Assembly (NCBI RefSeq): GCF_900115175.1
Contig: NZ_FOYV01000001.1
Span: 2,728,001 to 2,792,000, forward strand
Origin: Marinobacter gudaonensis
Lineage (GTDB): Bacteria; Pseudomonadota; Gammaproteobacteria; Pseudomonadales; Oleiphilaceae
Length of the DNA stretch: 64,000 nt
Direction of reading: 5' to 3'
Each line of letters begins with the position of its first letter. Within the stretch, counting starts at the first letter, position 1. Under the pieces are notes generated by a model. That model did no database searches. It saw only the letters and a program-made list of their open reading frames with translations, and had not been told where the DNA came from. A program made the translations under genes and the position numbers. This document shows positions 28,671-40,008 of the stretch, piece by piece.

Positions 28671-29592
28671 AGATTTCTGCCAGCACCCTGTCGGCGCCCA
28701 GTGCCAGCAGGTCCTCTGCCAGCTCCCGGCCCAGGCGCTCGCCCTCGGCTCGCGGTGCGCGGCCTTCAACCCGGAAAATCTGGCTTCCGTCCACGGCCCC
28801 GACCAGCCCCCGCAGCCAGATTGTGTCGTTATCCTCAAGCAAGGCATAGGCGGCAATGGGCACCTGGCAGCCGCCTTCCAGTCGCCGGTTCAGGGCCCGT
28901 TCAGCCCTGACCCGATCGGAGGTGTCCTTGTGGTTCAACGGCTCGAGCATGGCCAGCAGCTCGTGGTCGCTCACCCGGCATTCAATGCCCAGGGCGCCCT
29001 GGCCCACGGCCGGTAGAGATACGGTATCCGGCAGGCAGTAGCGGATGCGGTCGTGAAAGCCCAGGCGTTTCAGGCCCGAACTGGCCAGTACGATGGCGTC
29101 GTATTCGCCGGCGTCCAGCTTGGCGAGGCGGGTATTGACGTTGCCACGCAGCACGCGAATCTGAAGGTCTGGTCGATAGGCCCGTAGCTGTGCCTCCCGG
29201 CGCAGGCTGGCGGTGCCAACCACGGCACCCTCGGGCAGGGCATCGACGTTATCGAACCGGTTGCTGACAAACGCGTCGGTGGGATCCTCGCGCTCGCAGA
29301 TGGCGACCAGGCCGAGCCCCTCCGGAAACTCCATGGGCACATCCTTCATCGAGTGCACCGCCAGGTCGGCCCGACCATCGAGCATGGCTTCTTCCAGCTC
29401 TTTCACGAACAGGCCCTTGCCGCCGATCTTGGCCAGGGGAACGTCCAGGATCTTGTCGCCCTGGGTCTTGATCTTGACCAGCTCCACGCTGACGTTGTCG
29501 TGCAGTCTTTCCAGTTCTGCCTTGATGAACTCCGCCTGCCACAGCGCCAGCGCGCTGCTGCGGGTTGCAATGCGTAGGGTACGTTTGGACAT
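28651..29592 (-). CDS. hemC: Porphobilinogen deaminase (hydroxymethylbilane synthase)
   Basis: HemC joins four porphobilinogens into hydroxymethylbilane through a dipyrromethane cofactor held by the cysteine in [12 protein letters not shown]. Other matches are [52 protein letters not shown] and [13 protein letters not shown]. The 313-residue length equals E. coli HemC. I chose the ATG at 29592; a GTG at 29601 would add three residues. It heads the hem operon, about 100 bases after algR on the same strand, so read-through from algZR is possible. Confidence 0.96.
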   Translation of the reverse strand: MSKRTLRIATRSSALALWQAEFIKAELERLHDNVSVELVKIKTQGDKILDVPLAKIGGKGLFVKELEEAMLDGRADLAVHSMKDVPMEFPEGLGLVAICEREDPTDAFVSNRFDNVDALPEGAVVGTASLRREAQLRAYRPDLQIRVLRGNVNTRLAKLDAGEYDAIVLASSGLKRLGFHDRIRYCLPDTVSLPAVGQGALGIECRVSDHELLAMLEPLNHKDTSDRVRAERALNRRLEGGCQVPIAAYALLEDNDTIWLRGLVGAVDGSQIFRVEGRAPRAEGERLGRELAEDLLALGADRVLAEIYGHTPT

Positions 29593-29698
29593 CACACTCA
29601 CAGTCGGTTCGGAAAATGTCCGCCAAGGTTACCTTGTGGCGGTCCAAATGTCCCGTGGTGAAGCCATGCCCGGCGGCTAACCGGCCCACTCCATGGAA

Positions 29699-30448
29699 TC
29701 AGCCGGGCTGGTGTTCCTGAAGCCACTGGCGCACGCTGCTGGCGTGCCTGCGGCTGACCGGCAGTTCGCCCCGGTTTTCCTTGAGGTGGATCAGGTTGTG
29801 GCCGTCTGGCGTCCGTCGCAGTCCCTCGATAAAGCGCACGCCCACCAGGGTGTGCCTGTGGGTCCGCAGCAGGAATTCGGGGTAACTGTTTTCCAGTTCC
29901 TTCAGCGTGTAATCACACACAGTGTCGCCACGGGTGTGGTGGATGGTGACGTACTTCTGGTCGGCCTCGCAGTAGAGAATTTCCGACAGGTCGATCAGAA
30001 CAGTGCCACGATGGGTTCGCACGGCCAGTTGCTCCACCTGGTGGCCCGACTGGCCATTCAGCATCTGCAACTGGACCCGGTTGACCCTGCCGGCCCGTGC
30101 CAGGGCGTCGGCCAGGGCCTCCCGGCGAACCGGCTTCAGCAGGTAGGCGATGGCCTGCACATCGAACGCCTGGATGGCGTAATGGTCGTAGGCGGTGCAG
30201 AAGATCAGGGCCGGGGGGTTGGGCAGTTGGCTCAGACGGCTGGCCGCTTCCATGCCGTCCATGCCGGGCATGCGGATGTCCAGCAACAGGATGTCGGGCT
30301 CCAGCTCGGCGACCTGCCGGAGGGTGCTATCGCCATCGACGGCCTCGCCGCACACACGGTACCCGGGGATGGCGTCCACCAGCCGGCGGATCCGCTCCCG
30401 GGCGAGGGGTTCGTCATCGGCGATCAGGACGCTGCGGGTCTCAGTCAT
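29699..30448 (-). CDS. algR: LytTR response regulator AlgR
   Basis: The protein is 249 residues long. Its receiver domain has the acceptor Asp57 (DILLLDIRMPGMDG) and DDEPLARERIRRL at the N-terminus. The C-terminal LytTR DNA-binding domain includes EILYCEADQKYVTIHH, LRTHRHTLV and LPVSRRHASSVR. The sequence and the neighbours (sensor upstream, hemC downstream) match Pseudomonas AlgR, a regulator of twitching and alginate. The ATG at 30448 lies eight bases inside the sensor gene end, giving coupled translation. Which genes it controls in this organism is not visible; there is no alginate cluster here. Confidence 0.9.
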   Translation of the reverse strand: MTETRSVLIADDEPLARERIRRLVDAIPGYRVCGEAVDGDSTLRQVAELEPDILLLDIRMPGMDGMEAASRLSQLPNPPALIFCTAYDHYAIQAFDVQAIAYLLKPVRREALADALARAGRVNRVQLQMLNGQSGHQVEQLAVRTHRGTVLIDLSEILYCEADQKYVTIHHTRGDTVCDYTLKELENSYPEFLLRTHRHTLVGVRFIEGLRRTPDGHNLIHLKENRGELPVSRRHASSVRQWLQEHQPG

Positions 30449-31535
30449 CGCAGGGCTCGCTCTTCGTTGTATCGGTGCTGCGCTGGGTGCGCCAGTCCGC
30501 CCTTGCTGGCGGCGGTGCGCTGACCTTCTGGCGCGGCAGCCGCAGGGTAACGGTGTAAATGCCGTCATGGTGGCTGTGTTTCAGCACCGCGGGTTCACCG
30601 AACAGGGCCTGGAGACGGGCCTGAATGTTGGTCAGAGCCATTCGGTTGCCCTGGTGCTGTCGGTAGCCGTGGTCCGGCTTGGGGTTCTGTACCAGAAGGT
30701 AGATAAACTTGCCCTTGCTCTGGACCTCAATGCGGACGGTACCGCCTTCCGGCCGCGGCTGGATGCCATGGTAGATGGCGTTTTCCACCAGCGGCTGCAG
30801 GGTCAGGGGCGGAATGGCCTGCTGCTCCAGGCCAGCTTCGATCTGCCATTCCAGCCGGAGCCGGTCACCCAGTCGCAGGCTTTCGATGTCCAGGTAACGA
30901 TGGCAAAGTTCCAGCTCCCGTGACAGGGGGATCAGTTGATCAACGCTTTGGAGGCTGGCGCGGAACAGTTCCGAGAGGTCCAGAACGGCGTCTTCCGCCC
31001 GTTCCGGGTTGACGGCGATCAGGCTGGCGATGGTGTTCATGCTGTTGAACAGGAAGTGCGGCTGTATCCGGGCCTGGAGGGCGGCCAGGTTGGCCTGCAT
31101 CTCGGCCTCACGCTGTTGTTGCCACTGGTGCTGCAGGTAGAAGTAACGCAACACCATCAGCACGATCAGCAGCGCCAGCAGGAGTTTCTTGGCCACACCC
31201 TGCCAGGCGGCCACACCGCCCACCGGATGCAGCACGCTGTCGGCAAACAGGCTGAAGGCCAGCACATCCAGCAGCACGATCGCCACGATGGTAAAGGTGG
31301 CCCAGGACACCCGCATACGCGCCAGGCGTGCCCGGAGCAGGCAGATCAGCGCGGCGCTGGTCAGCGTGGTCCATTGCACGAACAGGGACAGTAGCCCGAA
31401 GTAGTTCCAGTCGATCCAGCCGCGCTCGGCCTGCACGATCGACAGCACCAGCACCAGCAGTTCGCTGGTGACCAGCAACAGGAAGACGGCCCGCACCCGG
31501 CACAGATCCGGTACGAAGAAGTCGTTCGTGGTCAC
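30441..31535 (-). CDS. algZ: Sensor histidine kinase AlgZ/FimS
   Basis: This 364-residue LytS-type kinase has several membrane segments (about 17-130) and a cytoplasmic His_kinase domain. The phospho-acceptor is His160 in QARIQPHFLFNSMNTIASL, and the ATP-binding region contains LQPLVENAIYHGI and MALTNIQARLQALFG. It lacks the classical HisKA helix pair, as AlgZ/FimS does. It is the partner of the overlapping algR and is divergent from argH. The C-terminus is a basic, Pro-rich tail. Confidence 0.9.
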   Translation of the reverse strand: MTTNDFFVPDLCRVRAVFLLLVTSELLVLVLSIVQAERGWIDWNYFGLLSLFVQWTTLTSAALICLLRARLARMRVSWATFTIVAIVLLDVLAFSLFADSVLHPVGGVAAWQGVAKKLLLALLIVLMVLRYFYLQHQWQQQREAEMQANLAALQARIQPHFLFNSMNTIASLIAVNPERAEDAVLDLSELFRASLQSVDQLIPLSRELELCHRYLDIESLRLGDRLRLEWQIEAGLEQQAIPPLTLQPLVENAIYHGIQPRPEGGTVRIEVQSKGKFIYLLVQNPKPDHGYRQHQGNRMALTNIQARLQALFGEPAVLKHSHHDGIYTVTLRLPRQKVSAPPPARADWRTQRSTDTTKSEPCDD

Positions 31536-31579
31536 GCTGTTGTCCCTGTTACGGGATGTCTCCTTAACCGGGGTCAGAA

Positions 31580-31588
31580 TGGTATACT
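31580..31588 (+). promoter_or_regulatory. Candidate extended -10 promoter of argH
   Basis: TGGTATACT (TGn followed by TATACT at 31583-31588) lies about 65 bases before argH. No matching -35 is visible, as expected for an extended -10 promoter. Confidence 0.4.
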
Positions 31589-31654
31589 CCCGCCACGTTC
31601 AATGTACCCAGTTCCCGCCAGATGATGCCGGGCTGTCAGCAGGAAAGATAGACC

Positions 31655-33064
<1,410 letters not shown>

Positions 33065-33076
33065 CCAGCCCGGAAT

Positions 33077-35521
33077 CTACCCGCCGATCCGCCCGGTGGC
33101 GAGGTCTACCGCCGCCGGGGTCAGTTCTGCCAGGGGCTGCGGGCGACACAGCCGGTACCCCTGGCCGTAGTGGATGCCCAGGGTCCGTACCTTGCGCAGG
33201 GCGTCGTCGCTCTCGATAAAGGTGGCCACCGTCACCTTGCCGGCGGCCTCGGCAATCCGGTGCAGGGCTTCGAGCATCACCTGCTGCACCGGGTCGTCCT
33301 CCAGGTGCTGAACCATGCGCCGGTCCAGTTTGATGATGTCCACAGGCAACCGGGCGGCCAGGCTATAGCTCTCGACCGACGCACCCGCGCCGTCCAGGGC
33401 TACCCGGAATCCCGCCTTGTGCAAGGCATCGCACAGTACCGCCACGTCATCGGGATACTGGGTGGCGTGGGCCTCGCGGATTTCCAGGCAGAAACAGTCG
33501 GGTGCGAACGGCGACCCGCTCAGGGCACTGGCCATGAACTCTGCAAAGGTGTCATCCAGTACGCTGGCCAGCGACAGGTTGAAGCCACAGTATTTGAGCC
33601 TCGGCTCCAGCAGCGGCTGGCGGCCAAGCCACTCCAGGGTCTGGCGGATGACCTGCCGGTCGAGGCGTTTGGCGAGATCGAAACGCTCGGCAATAGGTAG
33701 GAAATCCTGGGGCATGAGTACCTCATCGGTGTCGCTGGTGGCCGGTATCCGGCACAGGATCTCGATGTGGTCACCCCAGGTCGGGCTGGCCACGGGGCGC
33801 ATGGCCTGGTATTCCAGAATCAGGTTGTGGCTGTCCAGAGCCTCTCGCATCTGCGCCACCCGCTCATTGGCAACGGCGTCGTTGGTATGGCGGGCCAGGG
33901 CCCTGGCGGTGTGCACCCGGTTTCGGCCAGAGGTCTTGGCGGTATGGCACAGATCTGCCGCCTGGGCGAGCAGCTGTTCCGGGTCCGTGGGTACATCCTG
34001 ATCCATGATCAGCAGGCCCCCCGAGGCAGTCGTGCTGAGCTTGTGGCCCTGCCAGTCGAAAACGAAGTCGCCAATCAGCTCGAGGGTCTCCTCGGCGATC
34101 GCCCGCGCCCGGGGTTCGGGGCAGTTCTCGATCAGCAACGCAAAGGTGTCGCCGGCGAGGCGCGCCAGGGCATCACGTTGCCGGACCCGAATACCCAGGT
34201 TGCCCGCCAACTCACGCAGATACCGGTCACAGGTGCCGCTTCCGGCCTGCTCGTTGAAACGCTCAAAATTATCGAGATCCAGGTACAGAAGGCTGTCACA
34301 CGATGCCCGGTGCGCTTTCTGTTCGAGGGTTCTGAGCAACCGCGCCACCAGTTCCCGCCGGTTCATCAGACCGGTTACCGGATCATGACGGAGTCGATAG
34401 TCGTCGCTGGCCCCCTGGTTGGCGCGCGGCTCCACCGGCCGGGCCACGTGAACCGCGCCGGTGATCTCCCCGAGGTCACCAAGCAGTCGCTGGTAGTGAA
34501 ATTCGTACACCGGCAATGGCCTGGCTTGCTGGGCCATGGGCATCTCCAGCACAAAGCTGTCCCGTTCGAAGGCCCGATGCCAGAGCCGCTCCATCATTCT
34601 GCGTTCGTTCGGAAAAGACGCCAGCAGACGGCTGAGATTGGCGCCGAGGGCGGGCTCCACGCCAAAGGTTTCCTGGAACTGCGTGGCCCAGGCGGAATTG
34701 AAATGAGTCAGGTTGAACGCCGCATCCACCGCAACCACCAGGTCCCGGCTTGCGCTGCTGATGGCCGACAGTATCCGGTCTGCCTGCCGGCGGACGCGGT
34801 CCAGCTGCATCCGGGCGGTCTTGTCCACCAGAGTGCCCCCCAACCGGGTCGTGCGGCCGCTGGCTTTGAGGGCTCGGCAGCTCAGACTGACACGGCGCGG
34901 GTTCTGGCGGGATGTCAGAATGTCGAGATCGAGGGAAAATCCCTGGCCGGTCCGGATGCATCGACGAAACAGGGCGCGCACTCTTGCCTGTCCGGTCTGG
35001 CAGTAGAACAACGCCTGCTCCGGAGTGATTCCAGTGCCCGGGCGCAGTTCCAGAAGATGGAACATCCCTTCGGACCAGGTCATCTGATTGGTCTCGGTGT
35101 CGAGCTCCCAGAGCCCGAAACCGGCGGCGGATTCCGCCGACCGGAGCAAGCGCGCGTCCCGGCCGGGGGTGTCACTGAGGGCGATCGTCGCGCTGGCCGC
35201 GTTGTCGGCATCACGCATTTCCAGTCGGAGATTGAGGCTGGCGGTGTAGAAAAAACCCTCTTTGTGACGGAAGGTGACCAGTACGGTCTGGCCACGCTCG
35301 ATCCGGTGGCGATTGGCGGGCGCGAACGGGTCATCCTCGCGGGACGCCAGGATCCGGTGCACTGACTGGCCTTCCAGGTCGCCGCTGTCGTAACCGAGGA
35401 TCGCCTCGGCGTGGTGGTCTGCGAACAGGATCCTGCCTTCGTCGTCAATGCGAAGAACGGTGCTGCGTTCAACAGTCGGAGAAGTATCCGGCCGATACCG
35501 GCGAATGATGAACTCTTTCAC
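33077..35521 (-). CDS. PAS-GGDEF-EAL protein with altered catalytic sites
   Basis: This 814-residue protein has two or three PAS-like domains (about 15-115, 120-235, 245-365), a GGDEF domain (about 375-545) and an EAL domain (about 555-805). The cyclase signature is AGDTF (456-460), which lacks key residues, yet the RxxD inhibitory site (R447-D450) is intact five residues before it. In the EAL domain EIL (587-589), FNLS, EIRE, IKLD and YGQGY remain, but the DDFG loop reads DGAG (710-713) and AEGVE reads ATFIE. It may be a c-di-GMP-binding receptor or a weak enzyme. No membrane span is evident. The start is GTG with GAGG upstream. It is divergent from cyaA by about 110 bases. Confidence 0.85.
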   Translation of the reverse strand: MKEFIIRRYRPDTSPTVERSTVLRIDDEGRILFADHHAEAILGYDSGDLEGQSVHRILASREDDPFAPANRHRIERGQTVLVTFRHKEGFFYTASLNLRLEMRDADNAASATIALSDTPGRDARLLRSAESAAGFGLWELDTETNQMTWSEGMFHLLELRPGTGITPEQALFYCQTGQARVRALFRRCIRTGQGFSLDLDILTSRQNPRRVSLSCRALKASGRTTRLGGTLVDKTARMQLDRVRRQADRILSAISSASRDLVVAVDAAFNLTHFNSAWATQFQETFGVEPALGANLSRLLASFPNERRMMERLWHRAFERDSFVLEMPMAQQARPLPVYEFHYQRLLGDLGEITGAVHVARPVEPRANQGASDDYRLRHDPVTGLMNRRELVARLLRTLEQKAHRASCDSLLYLDLDNFERFNEQAGSGTCDRYLRELAGNLGIRVRQRDALARLAGDTFALLIENCPEPRARAIAEETLELIGDFVFDWQGHKLSTTASGGLLIMDQDVPTDPEQLLAQAADLCHTAKTSGRNRVHTARALARHTNDAVANERVAQMREALDSHNLILEYQAMRPVASPTWGDHIEILCRIPATSDTDEVLMPQDFLPIAERFDLAKRLDRQVIRQTLEWLGRQPLLEPRLKYCGFNLSLASVLDDTFAEFMASALSGSPFAPDCFCLEIREAHATQYPDDVAVLCDALHKAGFRVALDGAGASVESYSLAARLPVDIIKLDRRMVQHLEDDPVQQVMLEALHRIAEAAGKVTVATFIESDDALRKVRTLGIHYGQGYRLCRPQPLAELTPAAVDLATGRIGG

Positions 35522-35630
35522 GAGCGGCGAGCCTCGGGGGTTCAGTAACTTTTATTTTTCTTCGGGTTTTGCAACGATGCCCACATCATACGCATACTGA
35601 TTGCGAAAGGAACCTCTCGCCGGAGCCATC

Positions 35631-38486
35631 TTGACCGCCCACGCCGCCCCGATTTCCCTCGACTTTGAGGAGGGAATAGATCGCAAGACCCTGCGTCGTC
35701 TGAGGGACCGGTTCCTTCTGGTCAATCAGCAGCGCTGGAATCGCGCCCATTCGGCGCTGTCCTATCGCCAGCAGAGTGTCCTGGAAATCCTGCCTCTGGT
35801 GTTTCACCTCAATCACCCGGCGCTGCCTGGCTACCTGGACGGCGATTGCCCCTACGGTCTGGTGAACTACACGCCGACGGCGGCCACACTCCATGCCGCA
35901 CGCCGGCTGGCCCGGACGTTCAGTCTGAAAGATGAGGGCAAGCGTCGCCCCGACCTCGACGCCATGTTCCTGATGGGGAGCCCCGGCACCCTCGGCCACT
36001 CGGTGGCCAGTGACCTCGATGTGTGGCTGTGTCACCGCAGCGATCTGCCGGAGCGGGGCATCCGTTGTCTTGAGCGTAAGGCCGAACGGCTGTCCCGATG
36101 GGCGGAGTCGCTGGGTGTGGAGCTGCACGTGTTCGTCTTCTGCGCCGCCGACTGGCGGGCCGGTCGGGAGCGGGTGGAAGTGACGGGCGAAAATTGCGGA
36201 AGCGCCCAGCACTACCTCTTGCTGGACGAGTTCTATCGTACCGGCATTCACCTGGCCGGTGCCTGGCCCATGTGGTGGCTGGTGCCGGCGGAGCAGGAGG
36301 CCAACTACCAGCAGTGTCTGCGCACCCTGGTGGATTACCGGTTTGTGAAGGCCTCCGAGTACATCGATTTCGGGCCTGTACCGTCGATCCCTGAAGCCGA
36401 GTTCCTCGGCGCCGGGGTCTGGCAGCTGTACAAGGGCATCGATGCGCCCTGGAAGTCGATTCTGAAGCTGCTGCTGATCGAGTGCTATGCCCGCACCGTT
36501 GATCAGCCGCTGTTGTCGGCTGAATTCAAGCGGGCCATTTACCGGGGGGAAACCCATGCCGACCGCCTGGATCCCTACGTCATGCTCTACGAAAGGCTGG
36601 CGGGCTGGCTGTCGGGCCCGGAATCAGGCGCGCGCATCGATCTGGTTCGCCGGAGCCTGTACCTGAAAGCCGGTCTGCCACTGACCCGGGCGGAGGGATC
36701 GCCGGACCAGTGGCGGGCCGGCCTGCTGAGGCGCCTGGTGGCCGAGTGGGGCTGGGCCGAAGATCAGCTGCTGGAGCTGGACGAGCGTCAGCGCTGGCGT
36801 GCCGAGCAGGTCACCGCCCTTCGCCGCACTGTGGTTGCCGAATTGACCCACAGCTACCGGTTGTTGTCGAAGATGGCCCGAAACCACGGTCAGCGTGCCG
36901 CGATCAGTGACAGTGATATCAATCTGTTGGGTCGCAAGCTGTATGCCGCCTTCCAGCGCAAGGCCGGCAAGATCGAGCAGATCAATCCCGGGCTGGCGCC
37001 TTCCCTGGCGGAAGAGAATCTGGCCTTTCATCACCAGTCGGAGCAGGGTGGCGCCGGCGAGGGTTGGCTGCTCTACCGGGATCTGGAGGATCCGGCCGAT
37101 GCCTTCTGGAAACCGGTGATTCGCCGCTCCGGCAACCTGGCCGAACTGATGGTGTGGTGCTACTGCAATGGTTTGCTGAACCGGGCAACCCGGCTGAACG
37201 TTCGCGCCGGCCCTACCGTGGCTTCGGTGAGTGAGCTGCGGGAAATGCTGGACGCCCTTGCCAGCTTCCTGTCGTTTCCCATTGCTCCGGCCGATCGGGA
37301 CGCTCTGTCGCGGGGTGTGCGTCCGATCCGTCACCTGTTGCTGGTTAATGTCGGCATCGATCCGCAGGCGCACCTTACTGAAAAAGGCTTGCACAAGCTC
37401 AGCGCTCGCCACGATTCCCTGGGTTTTAGCGGCGGCCGTGAAAACCTGGTGGTCAGCATCGACCAGATTACCTTCAACAGCTGGCATGAGGTGAGTCTGC
37501 AACACTATGCAGCGGGCGATACTCTGATCCAGTGCCTGAAGAATGTACTGGCGTCAGCGGCTGCAAACCCGGCCGAGCTACCGGAGGTTCAGGTGCACTG
37601 TCACAACCGGGGCCACGGCCCGGCCATTGCCCGGCGGGTTCAGGAACTGTTTGCCGACGTGCTCCGGCCGTTTTTTGCCGGTGGCGCCGGTCCGCACTCT
37701 CTGCGTTACGTGATTGAAATGGACCGACGCTTTTTTGTGTTGCAGTTCAACGGGCTGGAGCCGGGGTTCATTGTATTGGACAGCCTCGCCGCTTTAATGA
37801 CGCACCTCGCGCTGCCCCAGGAGCGATACCTGCCCGTGGTGTTTGATCGCCATGCCCTGCTTGAGGAGCCGGCCTTGCGGGCAGTGTGCCAGGCCAGCGA
37901 GCCGGACAGCATCCAGGTCTTTTTCCGTGTGTCCGGTGAACGGACCCGGTTCTGGGTGGTGGATGAACTGGGCTCGGTGTTCAGCTGGGAACAGCCGATG
38001 AACAGCCGACGCCACCTGCTGGTGCCGGTGCTCAGGTTCCTGGACAACCTGATCGAGCGTCGGATGCTGCGGCAAACCGATTCCACCGGCGTGATTGCCG
38101 GCGTCCAGTGCTATGAGGTGGTGCGGCGCGAGGACGGCTGGCGCGCGGAGCGCCGCAATGAGTCCGATTCCGGTGCGCCCCTGCCGGGCCTGGAGGTTCA
38201 GGCGGTGGGCATCCAGGAAGGTGACAGCCGGCTCAGATTCGACATCTTCTGTGGTGCCCAGGAGTTTACGGTACAGGAATACGGTGACCAGCTGATTCCC
38301 GCCGTCGCCCATTACATCCGATCGCTGCGGCGAAGCGACGAGCACTACCCGGTGTATCTCACCGATGTGCACCTGCCCCACGATCTGGACCCTCGGGTGT
38401 ACCAACAGGACATCCAGACCAGCCAGTATCTGTATTACCGGTCGTTTCTCGAGGACGCCCTCAACCGTCACCTGGAGCGCCTCTGA
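35631..38486 (+). CDS. cyaA: Class I adenylate cyclase
   Basis: This makes cAMP for CRP/Vfr signalling. The protein (951 residues from 35631) matches the enterobacterial-type cyclase: LPGYLDGDCPYGLVNYTP, the nucleotidyltransferase core LMGSPGTLGHSVASDLDVWLCHR, LLLDEFYRTGIHLAGAWPMWWLVP, YKGIDAPWKSILKLLLIECYA and a long C-terminal regulatory half. I favour the TTG at 35631 with GGAG just upstream; a TTG at 35601 would add ten residues and has no visible ribosome site. E. coli cyaA also starts with TTG, which limits its translation. The next gene, lptM, has its own candidate promoter. Confidence 0.94.
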   Translation: MTAHAAPISLDFEEGIDRKTLRRLRDRFLLVNQQRWNRAHSALSYRQQSVLEILPLVFHLNHPALPGYLDGDCPYGLVNYTPTAATLHAARRLARTFSLKDEGKRRPDLDAMFLMGSPGTLGHSVASDLDVWLCHRSDLPERGIRCLERKAERLSRWAESLGVELHVFVFCAADWRAGRERVEVTGENCGSAQHYLLLDEFYRTGIHLAGAWPMWWLVPAEQEANYQQCLRTLVDYRFVKASEYIDFGPVPSIPEAEFLGAGVWQLYKGIDAPWKSILKLLLIECYARTVDQPLLSAEFKRAIYRGETHADRLDPYVMLYERLAGWLSGPESGARIDLVRRSLYLKAGLPLTRAEGSPDQWRAGLLRRLVAEWGWAEDQLLELDERQRWRAEQVTALRRTVVAELTHSYRLLSKMARNHGQRAAISDSDINLLGRKLYAAFQRKAGKIEQINPGLAPSLAEENLAFHHQSEQGGAGEGWLLYRDLEDPADAFWKPVIRRSGNLAELMVWCYCNGLLNRATRLNVRAGPTVASVSELREMLDALASFLSFPIAPADRDALSRGVRPIRHLLLVNVGIDPQAHLTEKGLHKLSARHDSLGFSGGRENLVVSIDQITFNSWHEVSLQHYAAGDTLIQCLKNVLASAAANPAELPEVQVHCHNRGHGPAIARRVQELFADVLRPFFAGGAGPHSLRYVIEMDRRFFVLQFNGLEPGFIVLDSLAALMTHLALPQERYLPVVFDRHALLEEPALRAVCQASEPDSIQVFFRVSGERTRFWVVDELGSVFSWEQPMNSRRHLLVPVLRFLDNLIERRMLRQTDSTGVIAGVQCYEVVRREDGWRAERRNESDSGAPLPGLEVQAVGIQEGDSRLRFDIFCGAQEFTVQEYGDQLIPAVAHYIRSLRRSDEHYPVYLTDVHLPHDLDPRVYQQDIQTSQYLYYRSFLEDALNRHLERL

Positions 38487-38512
38487 CCTCGCCGGGCAGG
38501 GTCGGTGTCAGG

Positions 38513-38518
38513 TATACT
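38513..38518 (+). promoter_or_regulatory. Candidate -10 of the lptM-lysA-dapF run
   Basis: TATACT lies 42 bases before the lptM start, in the intergenic space after cyaA. The flanking GTATACTGCCGCCA is close to the sequence at the candidate argH promoter. No clear -35 is seen. Confidence 0.35.
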
Positions 38519-38554
38519 GCCGCCATAACGAACTCAGGGGTAGCAGGAATGCGT

Positions 38555-38716
38555 ATGTCGACTCTGCCGATCGCACTGCTGGTGCTGGCGGTTTTGCTCA
38601 GCGGGTGTGGCCAGAAGGGGCCGCTGTACCGGGAATCCCCCGGTGTTGAGGCGCCAACCCGGGCCGAAACCGTTGATGATCGGCAGCAAGACGACGGCGC
38701 GAATGCCCGCGATTAG
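38555..38716 (+). CDS. lptM: LptM-type small lipoprotein (YifL/LppL)
   Basis: This 53-residue lipoprotein reads MSTLPIALLVLAVLLSGCGQKGPLY, with lipobox LLSGC and the GQKGPLY motif typical of YifL, now called LptM, which helps the LptD lipopolysaccharide translocon mature. It sits before lysA exactly as lppL does in Pseudomonas. I chose the ATG at 38555 because AGGA is six bases upstream; the in-frame ATG at 38549 is too close to it. lysA starts 41 bases after the stop. Confidence 0.88.
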   Translation: MSTLPIALLVLAVLLSGCGQKGPLYRESPGVEAPTRAETVDDRQQDDGANARD

Positions 38717-38757
38717 TGGTACCGATCTGCTACTCCGCAAGACCAACCAGGAAACCC

Positions 38758-40008
38758 ATGGATCATTTCAATTACCGTGACGGTGAGCTGTTCGCCGAAG
38801 ACGTCCCTGTCGCCGACATTGCCCGACAGTTTGGCACGCCGGCCTATGTCTATTCCCGTGCCACCCTCGAGCGCCACTATCGGGCCTACGACGAGGCTCT
38901 GAAGGATCGTCCCCATCTGGTGTGTTATGCGGTCAAGGCCAACAGCAACCTGGCGGTGCTCAACGTGCTGGCCCGGCTGGGATCCGGGTTCGATATTGTC
39001 TCGGCCGGCGAGCTGGAGCGGGTCCTCCGGGCGGGTGGCGACCCCGGCAAGGTGGTGTTCTCCGGCGTTGGCAAGCAGGAATGGGAAATGCGGCGGGCCC
39101 TTGAGGTCGGGGTGCGTTGCTTCAACGTGGAATCCGACACCGAACTGGATCGTCTGAATGCCGTGGCCGGCGAGCTTGGCGTGAAGGCCCCTGTGTCCTT
39201 GCGGGTGAATCCGGACGTGGACGCGGGCACCCACCCCTATATTTCCACCGGTTTGAAAGAGAACAAGTTCGGCATCGACATCGCGGAGGCGCCGGAGGTG
39301 TATGCCCGAGCAGCCGGCTTGCCCAACCTGGAGGTCAAGGGTGTGGATTGTCATATCGGTTCCCAGCTCACCAGTGTGTCCCCGTTCCTGGATGCCCTGG
39401 ACCGGGTGCTGGCCCTGATTGACGATCTTGCCGACCGGGGCATCCAGATCCGCCACCTGGACATGGGGGGCGGGCTCGGCGTTACCTACAACCAGGAGCA
39501 GCCACCGCAACCCTCCGATTATGTCCGGGCACTGTCCGAGCGCCTGGGTGAACGGTCGCTTGAGCTGATTCTCGAGCCTGGTCGCTCCATTGCCGCCAAT
39601 GCCGGCATCCTGGTGACCCGGGTCGAGTTCCTCAAGTGTACTGACCACCGTAACTTCGCCATCATTGATGCCGCCATGAACGACCTGATCCGCCCGGCCC
39701 TTTACAGCGCCTGGCAGGCGATCATTCCCGTCCGGCCGCACCAGGACGGTGACGAGAGAGCCTGGGACCTGGTGGGCCCTGTCTGCGAAACGGGCGACTT
39801 TCTGGGCAAGGACCGGCGTCTGCGCCTGAAGGCCGGGGATCTTCTTGCGGTGCGGTCGGCCGGCGCCTATGGCTTTGTGATGAGTTCCAACTACAACACC
39901 CGGAACCGGCCCCCGGAACTGATGGTGGATGGTGATCAGGTGCACGTGGTGCGTCGGCGTGAAACCCTCGAGGATCAGCTCGGCCCCGAGAGCTGTCTGC
40001 CGGAATGA
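38758..40008 (+). CDS. lysA: Diaminopimelate decarboxylase
   Basis: LysA is a PLP enzyme that converts meso-diaminopimelate to lysine. At 416 residues it fits the family. The PLP lysine is in CYAVKANSN, and [37 protein letters not shown] and [13 protein letters not shown] are all present. The ATG at 38758 follows AGGA. The dapF start overlaps its stop (ATGA), so the two lysine-pathway genes are coupled. Confidence 0.97.
   Translation: MDHFNYRDGELFAEDVPVADIARQFGTPAYVYSRATLERHYRAYDEALKDRPHLVCYAVKANSNLAVLNVLARLGSGFDIVSAGELERVLRAGGDPGKVVFSGVGKQEWEMRRALEVGVRCFNVESDTELDRLNAVAGELGVKAPVSLRVNPDVDAGTHPYISTGLKENKFGIDIAEAPEVYARAAGLPNLEVKGVDCHIGSQLTSVSPFLDALDRVLALIDDLADRGIQIRHLDMGGGLGVTYNQEQPPQPSDYVRALSERLGERSLELILEPGRSIAANAGILVTRVEFLKCTDHRNFAIIDAAMNDLIRPALYSAWQAIIPVRPHQDGDERAWDLVGPVCETGDFLGKDRRLRLKAGDLLAVRSAGAYGFVMSSNYNTRNRPPELMVDGDQVHVVRRRETLEDQLGPESCLPE

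Noticed and set aside
29593..29698. Riboswitch or attenuator between algR and hemC
   Set aside because: No conserved aptamer-like structure or leader peptide could be seen; it appears to be an ordinary intercistronic space.
33767..35365. Plus-strand open frame of 532 codons opposite the PAS-GGDEF-EAL gene
   Set aside because: It is antisense to a clear multidomain protein, with no motif or ribosome site.
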